Source: Paraburkholderia elongata (GTDB taxonomy: Bacteria > Pseudomonadota > Gammaproteobacteria > Burkholderiales > Burkholderiaceae). Taken from it: DNA of 64,000 nt. This document shows positions 1 through 8,517 of this stretch, piece by piece. The stretch's first letter is position 1. Each line of letters begins with the position of its first letter. Location: positions 112,483 through 176,482 of the forward strand of contig NZ_WOEZ01000126.1 of NCBI RefSeq assembly GCF_013177735.1, read 5' to 3'. The notes under the pieces were generated by a model. It was not told the origin of the DNA, did no database searches, and was given only the letters and a program-made list of their open reading frames with translations. The position numbers and the translations under genes are program-made.

Positions 1-178
1 TTTTCTGCCGCTCGGCCGCCATTACGCTTTCGGCCGGCCGCCCCGACGAACGCTGCTCGGGCTTGATCTCGCGCAGTTCGATGCGCAGCTCGGGCGGCAT
101 GCGTTTCGCGTATTCGTCGAAGCCGGTGGCGATCCAGTCCGGCATCTTGTGGCCGACGGCGAGGATGTGCAGTTTCAT
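1..178 (-). CDS. rlmH: 23S rRNA (pseudouridine1915-N3)-methyltransferase RlmH, partial
   Basis: Only the first 59 codons are inside the window; the gene runs off the left edge. The visible N-terminus starts MKLHILAVGHKMPDWI and continues with a region rich in Arg, Glu and Pro, which is the characteristic opening of the RlmH (YbeA) SPOUT methyltransferase. The family is about 156 residues long, so roughly 100 residues are missing. RlmH methylates the pseudouridine at position 1915 in helix 69 of 23S rRNA on assembled ribosomes. It lies directly downstream of rsfS on the same strand, 63 bases away, which is the usual rsfS-rlmH pairing of ribosome-related genes. Confidence 0.9.
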   Translation of the reverse strand, partial: MKLHILAVGHKMPDWIATGFDEYAKRMPPELRIELREIKPEQRSSGRPAESVMAAERQK

Positions 179-241
179 CACGGATTTAGTCGCGGACTAC
201 GCGTCGCAGGCTTAAGCGTTTTGCCAGCGAGGCGCAGGTGC

Positions 242-700
242 TTACTTGCGGCGCGCCGCCGTCTTGCGTGCAGGCTTTTTGGCAGCCGGCGCTTCTTCCT
301 CTTCGTCCTCGTCGTCGAGCGGCTCGCTCGCGCTGGCGCCACCGAACGGATTCGGCGTCGACAGCTTGATGCGCACTGGCTTGTCACCCCAGATTTCTTC
401 GAGGTTGTAGTACTGGCGCAGCGCCGGTTGCAGGATGTGCACGATCGCGTCGCCGCAATCGACCAGCACCCATTCGCCGATGTCTTCGCCTTCGGTGCTG
501 ATGACGTCGCCGCCGTTTTCCTTGACGCTCTCGCGCACGCTCGAAGCGAGTGCCTTGGTCTGGCGGTTCGAGGTGCCGCTCGCGACGATCACGCGATCGA
601 ACAGCGCGGTCAGGTGGCTGGTGTTGAACACCTTGATGTCTTGCGCTTTGACGTCTTCGAGAGCGTCGACGATCACGCGTTGCAGTTTGCGAATATCCAT
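242..700 (-). CDS. rsfS: Ribosomal silencing factor RsfS
   Basis: A 152-residue protein of the RsfS/Iojap (DUF143) family, which binds ribosomal protein uL14 and blocks subunit joining when nutrients are scarce. The start was set at MDIRKLQ because family members begin there; an upstream in-frame extension to 814 would run into nadD. Residues 1-115 hold the conserved domain, including the WVLVDCGDAIVHIL segment. The last 35 or so residues are an added tail, first very acidic (a DDEDEEEE run) and then basic with Lys, Ala and Arg. E. coli RsfS is about 105 residues and lacks such a tail. It sits 4 bases after the nadD stop, so it is almost certainly cotranscribed with nadD. Confidence 0.94.
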   Translation of the reverse strand: MDIRKLQRVIVDALEDVKAQDIKVFNTSHLTALFDRVIVASGTSNRQTKALASSVRESVKENGGDVISTEGEDIGEWVLVDCGDAIVHILQPALRQYYNLEEIWGDKPVRIKLSTPNPFGGASASEPLDDEDEEEEAPAAKKPARKTAARRK

Positions 701-704
701 GGGG

Positions 705-1457
705 TTACCGGTGGTACAGATGATGTTGAAGAATATAGTCCCACACCGCAGTGGGGACATGGTTTGCGGCCCGGGCCTGGCTCTTGTCTTGCGGTTCGCC
801 GCCCGCGAGGGCAAGCCGCTGGGTCACCTGTTCGCGCAGATAGGCGCGAATGTCGGTGGCCGAGACGTTGAACGCAAGCGTCGTATCGATCAGCAAGTGG
901 CCGCAGGGCGTGGCTTGCAGAACGTCGGCGCGGGCACGGCGCGCGTCGATTTCTTTCGCGACCACGGGCGGAATCGACGCAAGGTCGAAACCGGGGCGCG
1001 TGGCCGCGCAGATGTGGGCGAAGTCGAACAGGCGCCGCCAGTCGCGCCATGTGTCGAGATGCACCAGTTGATCCGCGCCGACCAGAAGCGCAATCGACGC
1101 ATCCTGACCTTCGCGTTCACGCCAGCGTTGCAGCGTGTCGATCGTGTAAGTCGGGCCGTTGCGATCGATTTCGTCGGTCGCGACGCGCACCGTGACGCCC
1201 GGTAGCACCAGCGCGCTTGCCGCGGCGCGCGTCATCGCCAGCCGGTGAACGGCCGCCGACACATCCGATTTCTGCCACGGCTGGCCGGCTGGCAGCAGCA
1301 CCAGTTCAGTCAGTTGCAGCACGTCGGCGAAACGCCGCGCGAGCGCGAGGTGGCCGTCGTGGATCGGATCGAAAGTGCCGCCGAGCAGTCCGATCCGGCG
1401 AGGCAGGGCGACAGGATGAGCGTTCGGCTTCAGGTGAAGATCCTTTGTCGTGGTCAC
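705..1457 (-). CDS. nadD: Nicotinate-nucleotide adenylyltransferase NadD
   Basis: A 250-residue enzyme that converts nicotinate mononucleotide and ATP to deamido-NAD, a step of NAD biosynthesis in the cytoplasm. The nucleotidyltransferase signature GGTFDPIHDGH is at residues 26-36, and the C-terminal SATDIR motif (ISSTxIR type) is present near residue 215. The start is a GTG codon; the roughly 20 residues ahead of the conserved core are a common extension in Burkholderiaceae. No strong Shine-Dalgarno is visible for it. It lies between hemF (26 bases upstream) and rsfS (4 bases downstream), a conserved order. Confidence 0.95.
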   Translation of the reverse strand: MTTTKDLHLKPNAHPVALPRRIGLLGGTFDPIHDGHLALARRFADVLQLTELVLLPAGQPWQKSDVSAAVHRLAMTRAAASALVLPGVTVRVATDEIDRNGPTYTIDTLQRWREREGQDASIALLVGADQLVHLDTWRDWRRLFDFAHICAATRPGFDLASIPPVVAKEIDARRARADVLQATPCGHLLIDTTLAFNVSATDIRAYLREQVTQRLALAGGEPQDKSQARAANHVPTAVWDYILQHHLYHR

Positions 1458-1483
1458 GTGGTGTGAGGTGCGGGCTTAAAGCC

Positions 1484-2407
1484 TCACACCCACTCGCGCG
1501 GCACGAGAAAATCGCTGTAAAGACGCGCTTCCGGCGTGCCCGGTTCGGGCTGCCAGTTGTAGCGCCAGTTCGCCACAGGCGGCATCGACATCAGAATCGA
1601 TTCGGTGCGTCCGCCGCTCTGCAGCCCAAACAGTGTGCCACGGTCGAAGACCAGATTGAACTCGACGTAGCGGCCGCGCCGGTATGCCTGAAAGTCCCGC
1701 TCGGCTTCGCCGTACGGAATGTTGCGGCGCTTTTCGATGATCGGCATATACGCTTTGAGGAATCCCTCGCCGACGCTTTTCAGCATCGCGAACGATTGAT
1801 CGAAGCCCGGCGCCGAGAAATCGTCGAAGAAAATCCCGCCGATGCCACGCGGTTCGTTGCGGTGCTTGAGGAAGAAGTACTCGTCGCACCAGCGCTTGAA
1901 ACTCGGGTAGAGGTCCGCGCCGTAAGGCTGCAGTGCATCGCGGCAGACACGATGAAAATGCTGCGCGTCTTCCTCGTAGCCGTAGTACGGCGTCAGATCC
2001 ATGCCGCCGCCAAACCAGAACACCGGCTCTTCGCCGGCCTTGGTCGCGATCAGCAGGCGCACGTTCATATGCACGGTCGGGCAGTGCGGATTGTGCGGGT
2101 GCAGCACGAGCGAAACGCCCATTGCCTCGAAACCGCGGCCAGCCAGTTGCGGGCGCGCCGCGCTCGCCGAACCCGGCAATGCGTCGCCTGCTACGTCCGA
2201 AAAGCCGATGCCGGCGCGTTCGAAGAAGTTGCCGCCTTCCAGAATCCGCGTGCAGCCGCCGCCGCGCAGCTTTTCGCCGGGGGCGCGCTGCCATGCGTCG
2301 GTCGCGAACGGCTTACCGTCGAACGCGCTGAGCGTGTCCGCGATATGCGTTTGCAGGCCTTGCAGCCAGCTGCGCACGGCCTGTGCGTCATAGCTCGAAT
2401 CGGTCAT
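1484..2407 (-). CDS. hemF: Oxygen-dependent coproporphyrinogen-III oxidase HemF
   Basis: A 307-residue soluble enzyme that decarboxylates coproporphyrinogen III to protoporphyrinogen IX using O2, for heme synthesis. Family landmarks are easy to read: GGGCTRILEGGNFFERAGI near the N-terminus, the NPHCPTVHMNVR stretch, the FGGGMDLTPYY segment, and FNLVFDRGTLFGLQSGGRTESILMS-type sequence near the C-terminus. I chose the internal ATG at 2407 (MTDSSYDAQ) over the upstream in-frame codon at 2431 because it matches the usual N-terminus and length (about 300). It is followed by nadD on the same strand and preceded by purD 229 bases away. Confidence 0.95.
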   Translation of the reverse strand: MTDSSYDAQAVRSWLQGLQTHIADTLSAFDGKPFATDAWQRAPGEKLRGGGCTRILEGGNFFERAGIGFSDVAGDALPGSASAARPQLAGRGFEAMGVSLVLHPHNPHCPTVHMNVRLLIATKAGEEPVFWFGGGMDLTPYYGYEEDAQHFHRVCRDALQPYGADLYPSFKRWCDEYFFLKHRNEPRGIGGIFFDDFSAPGFDQSFAMLKSVGEGFLKAYMPIIEKRRNIPYGEAERDFQAYRRGRYVEFNLVFDRGTLFGLQSGGRTESILMSMPPVANWRYNWQPEPGTPEARLYSDFLVPREWV

Positions 2408-2636
2408 GAATGCGGATGCTGAGGGCGGCACGCTTGTCGTGTCGCGGGTTCTTCGTGAAGGGCGGCGGCCGTGCCTTCGTCAGAGGGTTCCTGCGAAGGC
2501 GCGGCGCTACGGTCATTCGCGCCGGGTGAAATGCCGATCAACCGGGAGCGCCCACAAAGTGCAGTGGGCGCCGCAACGGCCGCGAAAACCCGCAGTGTAG
2601 CGCCGTTGGCGCCGCACGCGGGCGAGTGGGGCGGGC

Positions 2637-3935
2637 TTAGTGCTTGCCTTCGGTCTTGACGTCGTGCTTGCGGTTCAATGCACGGTAGCCGATGTCGCGG
2701 CGGTATTGCATGCCGTCGAACGAGATCTGATTGATCGTCTCGTACGCGACCGATTGCGCGCTGCGTACCGAATCCGCTAGACCGACCACACACAACACGC
2801 GGCCGCCCGAGGTGGTCAGCTTGCCGTTCGTCAGCGTGGTTCCGGCGTGGAAAGTGACCGAGTCCGCGGCTTCGGCCGGGATATCGCTGATCCGGTCACC
2901 CTTGCGCGGCGTGTCCGGATAGTTGTACGCGGCGAGTACGACACCAAGTGCGGTACGGCGATCCCATTCGAGTTCGACCGTATCGAGCGTGCCGGCGATT
3001 GCCTGTTCGACCACCTTCGAAAAGTCGCCCTTCAGACGCGCCATGATCGGCTGCGTCTCGGGGTCGCCCATCCGGCAGTTGAATTCGAGCGTCTTCGGAT
3101 TACCTTGCGCGTCGATCATCAGGCCGGCGTACAGAAAGCCGGTGAAGCGGATACCTTCTTTCTCCATGCCACGCACGGTCGGCTGGATGATTTCGCGCAT
3201 CACGCGGGCATGCAGCTGCGGCGTGACGATCGGCGCGGGCGAGTAAGCACCCATGCCGCCGGTGTTCGGACCCTGGTCGGCGTCGAGCAGACGCTTGTGG
3301 TCCTGGCTCGAGGCGAGCGCCAGCACATGCTTGCCGTCTACCATCACGATGAAGCTGGCTTCTTCGCCGGCGAGGAATTCCTCGATCACGACGCGCGCGC
3401 CGGCATCGCCTAGCTTGTTGTCCGACAGCATCATGTCGACGGCGGCGTGCGCTTCTTCCAGCGTTTGCGCAACGACGACGCCCTTGCCGGCGGCGAGGCC
3501 GTCGGCTTTGATCACGATCGGCGCGCCCTTGGCGTCCAGATACGCGTGCGCGGCGGCGACGTCGGCGAAGGTTTCGTATTCGGCGGTCGGGATCGCATGG
3601 CGCTTCATGAACGCCTTGGCAAAATCTTTCGAGCTTTCGAGCTGCGCGGCTTCCTTGCTCGGCCCGAAAATCTTCAGACCGCGCGAGCGGAACAGGTTGA
3701 CGATACCGGCGGCGAGCGGCCCTTCCGGTCCGACCAGTGTGAAGGCGATCTGCTCTTTTTCGACGAAATCGGCGAGTTCGGCCGGATCGGTGATGTCGAT
3801 GTTGCGCAGACGCTCGTCCTGGGCGGTGCCGCCGTTGCCGGGAGCAACGTAGACGAGTTGGACCCGCGGCGATTGCGCGAGCTTCCATGCGAGCGCATGT
3901 TCGCGACCGCCGGAACCGACGACGAGTAACTTCAT
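2637..3935 (-). CDS. purD: Phosphoribosylamine-glycine ligase PurD
   Basis: A 432-residue ATP-grasp enzyme that joins 5-phosphoribosylamine and glycine to GAR, the second step of purine synthesis. The N-terminus MKLLVVGSGGREHALAWKL is the PurD signature. KADGLAAGKGVVVA (ATP-grasp loop) and GMGAYSPAPIVTP follow, then FNCRMGDPETQP, which holds catalytic and metal ligands. The length matches the family (about 425). The last 12 residues (DVKTEGKH type) are extra. It sits alone between yebC and hemF on the minus strand, and a hairpin upstream (3964-3989) separates it from yebC. Confidence 0.96.
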   Translation of the reverse strand: MKLLVVGSGGREHALAWKLAQSPRVQLVYVAPGNGGTAQDERLRNIDITDPAELADFVEKEQIAFTLVGPEGPLAAGIVNLFRSRGLKIFGPSKEAAQLESSKDFAKAFMKRHAIPTAEYETFADVAAAHAYLDAKGAPIVIKADGLAAGKGVVVAQTLEEAHAAVDMMLSDNKLGDAGARVVIEEFLAGEEASFIVMVDGKHVLALASSQDHKRLLDADQGPNTGGMGAYSPAPIVTPQLHARVMREIIQPTVRGMEKEGIRFTGFLYAGLMIDAQGNPKTLEFNCRMGDPETQPIMARLKGDFSKVVEQAIAGTLDTVELEWDRRTALGVVLAAYNYPDTPRKGDRISDIPAEAADSVTFHAGTTLTNGKLTTSGGRVLCVVGLADSVRSAQSVAYETINQISFDGMQYRRDIGYRALNRKHDVKTEGKH

Positions 3936-3950
3936 GTGAATCCCCGAGAC

Positions 3951-3989
3951 TTAAAAACCATAAACGGCTGAAGCAGCACGCTCAGCCGT
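3951..3989 (-). terminator. Hairpin plus T-run after yebC
   Basis: On the minus strand a perfect 8-bp stem (ACGGCTGA pairing with TCAGCCGT, 3964-3989) with a 10-base loop is followed by a T-rich stretch ending in TGGTTTTTAA (3951-3963). It lies between the yebC stop and the purD start, so it may end yebC transcription. The T-run is offset by about four bases from the stem, which makes it a weak terminator candidate; a purD leader hairpin is the alternative. Confidence 0.45.
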
Positions 3990-4186
3990 GGAATAACAGC
4001 GAGGTTTGCAATGGGCCCGCAGCCAGACAACGGCGCAGGTCACATAGCGAACCCGGGTGGAGGCGGTGTGGAAGGGCCCAAACCAGCGCCCGACCAATGC
4101 CCGTTCAGCAACAACGCGAGGGCCAACCGGCGGCGCGGGCGTGTGGTTCGATACCGATCCACGCGCGAGACGCCGCCGGGACACGC

Positions 4187-4915
4187 TCATTCGTCGGCGA
4201 TCGCGGCGTTTGTATAGACTTCCTGCACGTCGTCCAAATTCTCCAGCGCGTCAAGCAGCTTCTGCATTTTCACCGCGTCTTCGCCCGTGAATTCGACTTC
4301 TGTCTGAGGTTTCATCGTCACCTCGGCCACTTCGGCCTTGAAGCCCGCGGCTTCAAGCGCGGCCTTCACCTTCGGGAAATCGTTCGGCGGGCACAGCACT
4401 TCGATACTGCCGTCTTCGTTCGTGACGACGTCGTCAGCGCCGGCTTCGAGCGCGGCTTCCATCAGCTTGTCTTCCGGCGTGCCGGGCGCGAACAGGAACT
4501 GGCCGACGTGATCGAACATGAACGACACCGAGCCGTCCGTGCCCATGTTGCCGCCGTTCTTCGAAAACGCGTGACGCACGTCCGCCACCGTGCGGGTGCG
4601 GTTGTCGGTCATCGTGTCCACGATCACCGCCGCGCCGCCGATGCCATAGCCTTCGTAGCGGATTTCTTCGTAGTTTGCGCCGTCGACACCGCCTACACCG
4701 CGTTGGATCGCGCGGTTGACGTTATCTTTCGGCATGTTGGCGTCGTACGCCTTTTCGACGGCGAGCCGCAGACGCGGGTTCGAGTCGATGTCACCGCCGC
4801 CCATGCGGGCCGCCACCTGAATTTCCTTGATGAGCCGCGTCCAGACCTTGCCGCGCTTGGCGTCGGCCGCTGCTTTCTTATGCTTGATGTTGGCCCATTT
4901 CGAATGACCCGCCAT
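4187..4915 (-). CDS. yebC: YebC/PmpR family DNA-binding/translation-associated protein
   Basis: A 242-residue member of the YebC/PmpR (TACO1) family. The hallmark start MAGHSKWANIKHKKAAADAKRG fixes the initiation codon at 4915; the reading frame stays open another 55 codons upstream, but that part is not conserved-looking. Internal GGNMGTDGSVSFMFD and the C-terminal acidic region (ENLDDVQEVYTN) are typical. Members have been described as transcriptional regulators and, more recently, as factors that help ribosomes through proline-rich stretches; the role here is not settled by sequence. An extended -10 promoter candidate lies at 5245-5253. Confidence 0.94.
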   Translation of the reverse strand: MAGHSKWANIKHKKAAADAKRGKVWTRLIKEIQVAARMGGGDIDSNPRLRLAVEKAYDANMPKDNVNRAIQRGVGGVDGANYEEIRYEGYGIGGAAVIVDTMTDNRTRTVADVRHAFSKNGGNMGTDGSVSFMFDHVGQFLFAPGTPEDKLMEAALEAGADDVVTNEDGSIEVLCPPNDFPKVKAALEAAGFKAEVAEVTMKPQTEVEFTGEDAVKMQKLLDALENLDDVQEVYTNAAIADE

Positions 4916-5244
4916 ACTTTTCTCCATCGCGCGCGCCAGTGGGGCGCACGCATAGTGCAATTGTCGTTGCGATGTCGGGCGCGCGGCGCTGCTGATTGCG
5001 ACCTTGCGCCTCGATGTCAAACCGCTCGGCGCCAGACCGCCCGGTGTCAGACCTTCCTCAGCTTGATCGCGCCCGGCCAAGCCCGGCTAACGGGACCGAA
5101 GGTCGGCGGCGCGGTTGGGGCGGGGCAGTGCGGTCAGCGGGCGGCTCAGTGGCGCCCCAAGCGCGCCGGTCCCGGCAGACCCGGCGTAAAGGCACGATGC
5201 ACCGGGTGGCAGTGCAAGTCGAGCCGCTCTTTGAGCGGATTCGA

Positions 5245-5253
5245 ATTTTATCA
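5245..5253 (-). promoter_or_regulatory. Extended -10 promoter candidate for yebC
   Basis: Minus-strand TGATAAAAT reads as an extended -10 element (TGn followed by TAAAAT). No good -35 is visible 17 bases upstream, as expected for extended -10 promoters. It would give a leader of roughly 320 bases before yebC. Confidence 0.45.
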
Positions 5254-5300
5254 CGCCGCGGGGGCGCGGCAGAGGGGCGCGTAGCCGGAAACTGCTCGGA

Positions 5301-5341
5301 AATTAAGCGGCGGCGGCGTTTTGCGCGCGCCGCCGCCGCTT
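5301..5341 (-). terminator. Intrinsic terminator of upp
   Basis: A 14-bp perfect stem (AAGCGGCGGCGGCG at 5305-5318 pairing with 5328-5341) with a 9-base loop lies 15 bases after the upp stop. On the minus strand it is followed by TTAATTT, giving a short U-rich tail. Confidence 0.75.
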
Positions 5342-5355
5342 TCTTCAGCCCGCTG

Positions 5356-6006
5356 TCAGTTTTTCGTGCCGAACAGGCGGTCGCCGGCGTCGCCGAGACC
5401 CGGCACGATGTACGCGTGCTCATTCAGGTGAGAATCGAGTGATGCCACGTACAGCTTGACGTCCGGATGGGCGTTCTGGAACACCTGCACGCCTTCCGGC
5501 GCGGCCACCAGCGCGAGAAACATGATGTTCTCGCCGGCCACGTTGCGGCGCTTGAGCACGTCCACGGCGTGCACGGCCGAGTAGCCGGTCGCGACCATCG
5601 GATCGCACAGAATGAACACGCGGTCTTCCAGATCCGGCAGGCGCACTAGATACTCGACCGGGCGATGATCCTCGGCGCGATACACACCGATGTGGCCCAC
5701 GCGCGCCGACGGCACCAGCTCCAGCAGGCCGTCCGACATGCCGATGCCGGCGCGCAGCACCGGCACGATCGCCAGTTTCTTGCCGGCGATCACCGGTGCG
5801 TCGATTTCCACCAGCGGCGTGGTGATGCGGCGCGTGGTCATCGGCAGGTTGCGGGTGATCTCGTAGCCCATCAGCAGCGTGATTTCGCGCAGCAGTTCGC
5901 GAAACGTGCGGGTCGAGGTGTCCCGGTCGCGCATATGCGACAGCTTATGCTGGATCAGCGGGTGATCGAGGATGAAAAGATTGGGAAAACGGCTGTCCTG
6001 AGTCAT
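5356..6006 (-). CDS. upp: Uracil phosphoribosyltransferase Upp
   Basis: A 216-residue salvage enzyme making UMP from uracil and PRPP. The start was placed at MTQDSRFPNLFILDHPLIQHKL, matching the family N-terminus; the frame is open further upstream but not conserved. The PRPP loop reads DPMVATGYSA (E. coli DPMLATGGS), and the C-terminal uracil-binding region with YIVPGLGDAGDRLFGT is intact, so it should be active. It is divergent from the SDR gene at 6242 and ends at a strong terminator. Confidence 0.96.
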   Translation of the reverse strand: MTQDSRFPNLFILDHPLIQHKLSHMRDRDTSTRTFRELLREITLLMGYEITRNLPMTTRRITTPLVEIDAPVIAGKKLAIVPVLRAGIGMSDGLLELVPSARVGHIGVYRAEDHRPVEYLVRLPDLEDRVFILCDPMVATGYSAVHAVDVLKRRNVAGENIMFLALVAAPEGVQVFQNAHPDVKLYVASLDSHLNEHAYIVPGLGDAGDRLFGTKN

Positions 6007-6152
6007 GGCGGGGGCGCAAGCGGCGGCTAGAGGGATCGGTTTGGCGCTCCGCGCGGCCTGAAACCCGCTGGCGAACGCGCCACCGCGCAAGTTTACCGAA
6101 AGAGTGGCGCCGGAAGATACCGGAGATTGCAGTGGCCCGGCGCAGTCCGGCA

Positions 6153-6171
6153 CCGATTCTTCTAGAATCGG
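6153..6171. promoter_or_regulatory. Perfect inverted repeat in the upp/SDR divergent region
   Basis: CCGATTCT and AGAATCGG form a perfect 8-bp inverted repeat around TCT. The element sits 147 bases upstream of upp and 71 bases upstream of the SDR gene. TAGAAT inside it could be a plus-strand -10, so a bound protein could block transcription. No regulator is identified. Confidence 0.35.
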
Positions 6172-6241
6172 GGGAAACTTTGCAACGATTGGGCAACCGC
6201 GGGGGCTCTCCGCGCTACGGCTACGCCAAGAGGATACTCAC

Positions 6242-7024
6242 ATGGACATGGGAATCGCAGGACGCACCGCGCTGGTTTGCGCGGCCAGCAAGGGACTGGG
6301 ACGCGGCTGCGCGGAAGCGCTGGCAGCCGAAGGCGTCAATCTGACGATCGTCGCGCGCACCGCGGAGACTCTGGAGGCGACCGCCGCCGAGATTCGCAAG
6401 CAAAGCGGCGTGGAAGTGAAGACCGTGGCGTGCGACATCACCACGCCCGAAGGACGCGCCGCAGCGCTCGCCGCCTGTCCGCAGCCGGACATTCTGGTCA
6501 ATAACGCAGGCGGCCCGCCGCCGGGCGACTTCCGCAACTTCACGCACGAAGACTGGATTCGCGCGCTGGAGAGCAACATGCTCACGCCGATCGAACTGAT
6601 TCGCGCGACCATCGACGGGATGAGCGAGCGCGGCTATGGCCGCATCGTCAACATCACGAGCTCGGCGGTCAAGGCGCCGATCGACGTGCTCGGCCTGTCT
6701 AACGGTGCGCGCTCGGGGCTGACCGGCTTCGTCGCGGGACTTGCGCGCAGCAAGGTGGCCTCCACGGGGGTAACGATCAACAACCTGCTGCCGGGGCTGT
6801 TCGACACCGACCGCATCGCCACCACCTTCACGGCGCAAGCCACGGCGCAAAACATCTCCGTCGACGATGCGCGCAAGCAGCGCATGAAGACGATCCCCGC
6901 CGGCCGTTTCGGCAATCGCGATGAATTCGGCCGCGCCTGTGCATTCCTGTGCAGCGTGCATGCCGGCTACATCACCGGCCAGAACTGGCTGGTCGACGGC
7001 GGCGCTTACCCGGGTACGTTCTGA
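6242..7024 (+). CDS. Atypical SDR oxidoreductase (BKR-like)
   Basis: A 260-residue Rossmann-fold protein of the short-chain dehydrogenase/reductase superfamily, close to 3-oxoacyl-ACP reductases. The start is supported by GAGG nine bases upstream. The cofactor loop is degenerate (CAASKGLG at residues 13-20 instead of TGxxxGxG). NNAGG is present at 87-91. The usual catalytic YxxxK is replaced: the aligned segment reads LSNGARSGL (152-160), giving Ser and Arg in place of Tyr and Lys. This matches the known BKR-like subgroup that lacks a perfect tetrad. Substrate unknown. It is followed 75 bases later by mgsA. Confidence 0.85.
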   Translation: MDMGIAGRTALVCAASKGLGRGCAEALAAEGVNLTIVARTAETLEATAAEIRKQSGVEVKTVACDITTPEGRAAALAACPQPDILVNNAGGPPPGDFRNFTHEDWIRALESNMLTPIELIRATIDGMSERGYGRIVNITSSAVKAPIDVLGLSNGARSGLTGFVAGLARSKVASTGVTINNLLPGLFDTDRIATTFTAQATAQNISVDDARKQRMKTIPAGRFGNRDEFGRACAFLCSVHAGYITGQNWLVDGGAYPGTF

Positions 7025-7099
7025 ACGGGCACATTTTGAAGCCCGGCATCACCATCACTACAACAACGACATTCACAACGGTTTCAGGAGTCTTACGTC

Positions 7100-7489
7100 A
7101 TGACCACCCGCATTGCGCTGATCGCCCACGATCACAAGAAAGACGACATCGTCAAACTGGCCGGCGAATACGTCGATACGCTCAGGCGTTGCAACATCAT
7201 CGCGACCGGCACGACTGGCACGCGCATTGGTGACGCGCATGGCCTCACCGTCGAGCGCATGTTGTCCGGCCCGCATGGCGGCGACCTGCAGATTGGCGCG
7301 CAACTCGCAGAAGGGCGGGTAGACATGGTGATCTTTCTGCGCGACCCGATGACGCCGCAGCCGCACGAACCGGATATCAACGCGCTGGTGCGTGCCTGCG
7401 ACGTTCACAACATTCCGTGCGCCACCAACATTTCGACCGCGCGAATGATTCTCGACGTGCTGACTTTGCGCCTCACGCAGCTGGTCTAG
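7100..7489 (+). CDS. mgsA: Methylglyoxal synthase MgsA
   Basis: A 129-residue cytoplasmic enzyme that eliminates phosphate from dihydroxyacetone phosphate to give methylglyoxal, a bypass of lower glycolysis. GTTGTRIGDAHGL (phosphate-binding region), LSGPHGGDLQIGAQ with the catalytic Asp, and FLRDPMTPQPHEPDI are all intact. The length is slightly shorter than E. coli MgsA (152), missing only terminal extensions. tpiA, which consumes the same substrate, lies elsewhere in this window (46054-46833). Confidence 0.96.
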   Translation: MTTRIALIAHDHKKDDIVKLAGEYVDTLRRCNIIATGTTGTRIGDAHGLTVERMLSGPHGGDLQIGAQLAEGRVDMVIFLRDPMTPQPHEPDINALVRACDVHNIPCATNISTARMILDVLTLRLTQLV

Positions 7490-7539
7490 ACCAACGCAGT
7501 GGTGCTTTACGATCGAACGAAACCACAAACCAGGGAGAC

Positions 7540-8517
7540 ATGATGGTCAAAGCAATCCGATTCGATAAAACCGGCGGCCCGGAGGTGATGAAATGGGTCG
7601 ACGTCGAAGTGGGCGAGCCGTGTGCGGGCGAGATCCGCATTAAACAGAACGCGGTCGGGCTGAACTATATCGACGTGTATTTCCGCACGGGCTTGTACCA
7701 GCAGCCGTTGCCGGGTGGCCTCGGGATGGAAGCGGCGGGTGAAGTCACCGCGGTCGGCGCGGGCGTGACCGCGCTCAAGGTGGGCGATCGTGTGGCCTAC
7801 GTAGCGCGTCCTCCTGGCGCCTATTCCCAGGAGCGTGTGTTGCCGGCGGCGCATGCCGTCAAGGTGCCGGACGCGTTGAGCGACGAGCAGGCGGCTTCCG
7901 TGATGCTGCAAGGGCTGACCGCGCAATATCTGTTGCGCCGCACGTATCCGGTAAAAGCGGGCGATACGATCCTGATCCAGGCCGCAGCCGGTGGCGTCGG
8001 CCTGCTGGTTTGCCAGTGGGCGAAGGCGCTCGGCGCAACGGTGATCGGTACGGTCAGCTCGGACGAGAAAGCCGAAATCGCCAAAGCGCACGGCTGCGAT
8101 CACGCGATCGTCTATACGCGCGAGAACTTCACCAAGCGCGTGCGCGAGATCACCGATGGCGCAGGCGTGCCGGTCGTGTACGACTCGATCGGTAAAGACA
8201 CGTTTACGGGTTCGCTCGATTGCCTCGCGCCGCTCGGCCTGTTCGTGAGCTTCGGCAATGCGTCGGGACCGTTGCCGCCGATCGATTCGTCGGAGTTCGC
8301 CGGACGGGGTTCGCTGTTCTTTACGCGCCCCACACTCTTCACCTATATCGCCAAACGCAGCGATTACGAGGCGATGTCCTCGGAGCTGTTCGACGTGCTG
8401 GAGTCGGGCAAGGTGAAGACGAGCATCAATCAGCGCTACGCGCTGGCGGACGTGGGCCGCGCTCACGCCGATCTCGAAGGCCGCCGTACCACGGGCTCGA
8501 CGATTCTGCTGCCGTAA
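7540..8517 (+). CDS. qor: NADPH:quinone oxidoreductase (zeta-crystallin/QOR type)
   Basis: A 325-residue zinc-free medium-chain dehydrogenase. GLNYIDVYFRTGLY near residue 40 and the NADPH-binding AAAGGVGLLVCQWAK near 150 are the QOR signatures; the family length is about 325. It reduces quinones or related electrophiles with NADPH. The start has two adjacent ATG codons (7540 and 7543) after AGGGAG. It is 50 bases after mgsA and could be in the same transcript. A strong terminator (8710-8748) lies about 200 bases downstream. Confidence 0.92.
   Translation: MMVKAIRFDKTGGPEVMKWVDVEVGEPCAGEIRIKQNAVGLNYIDVYFRTGLYQQPLPGGLGMEAAGEVTAVGAGVTALKVGDRVAYVARPPGAYSQERVLPAAHAVKVPDALSDEQAASVMLQGLTAQYLLRRTYPVKAGDTILIQAAAGGVGLLVCQWAKALGATVIGTVSSDEKAEIAKAHGCDHAIVYTRENFTKRVREITDGAGVPVVYDSIGKDTFTGSLDCLAPLGLFVSFGNASGPLPPIDSSEFAGRGSLFFTRPTLFTYIAKRSDYEAMSSELFDVLESGKVKTSINQRYALADVGRAHADLEGRRTTGSTILLP

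Larger units (their letters stand above)
4916..5355. other. yebC-upp intergenic region (440 bases)
   Basis: No protein gene is supportable here. It holds the strong upp terminator hairpin (5301-5341), an extended -10 element for yebC (5245-5253, minus strand) and a small hairpin CCGCTC-TTT-GAGCGG (5224-5238) that would lie in the yebC leader RNA. The rest (about 4916-5220) is GC-rich sequence with short random frames and no recognisable product. Confidence 0.6.

Noticed and set aside
7047..7058. CATCACCATCAC run before mgsA, looking like a His-tag-coding stretch
   Set aside because: It is in a non-coding gap and has no start codon or conserved frame; coincidence.
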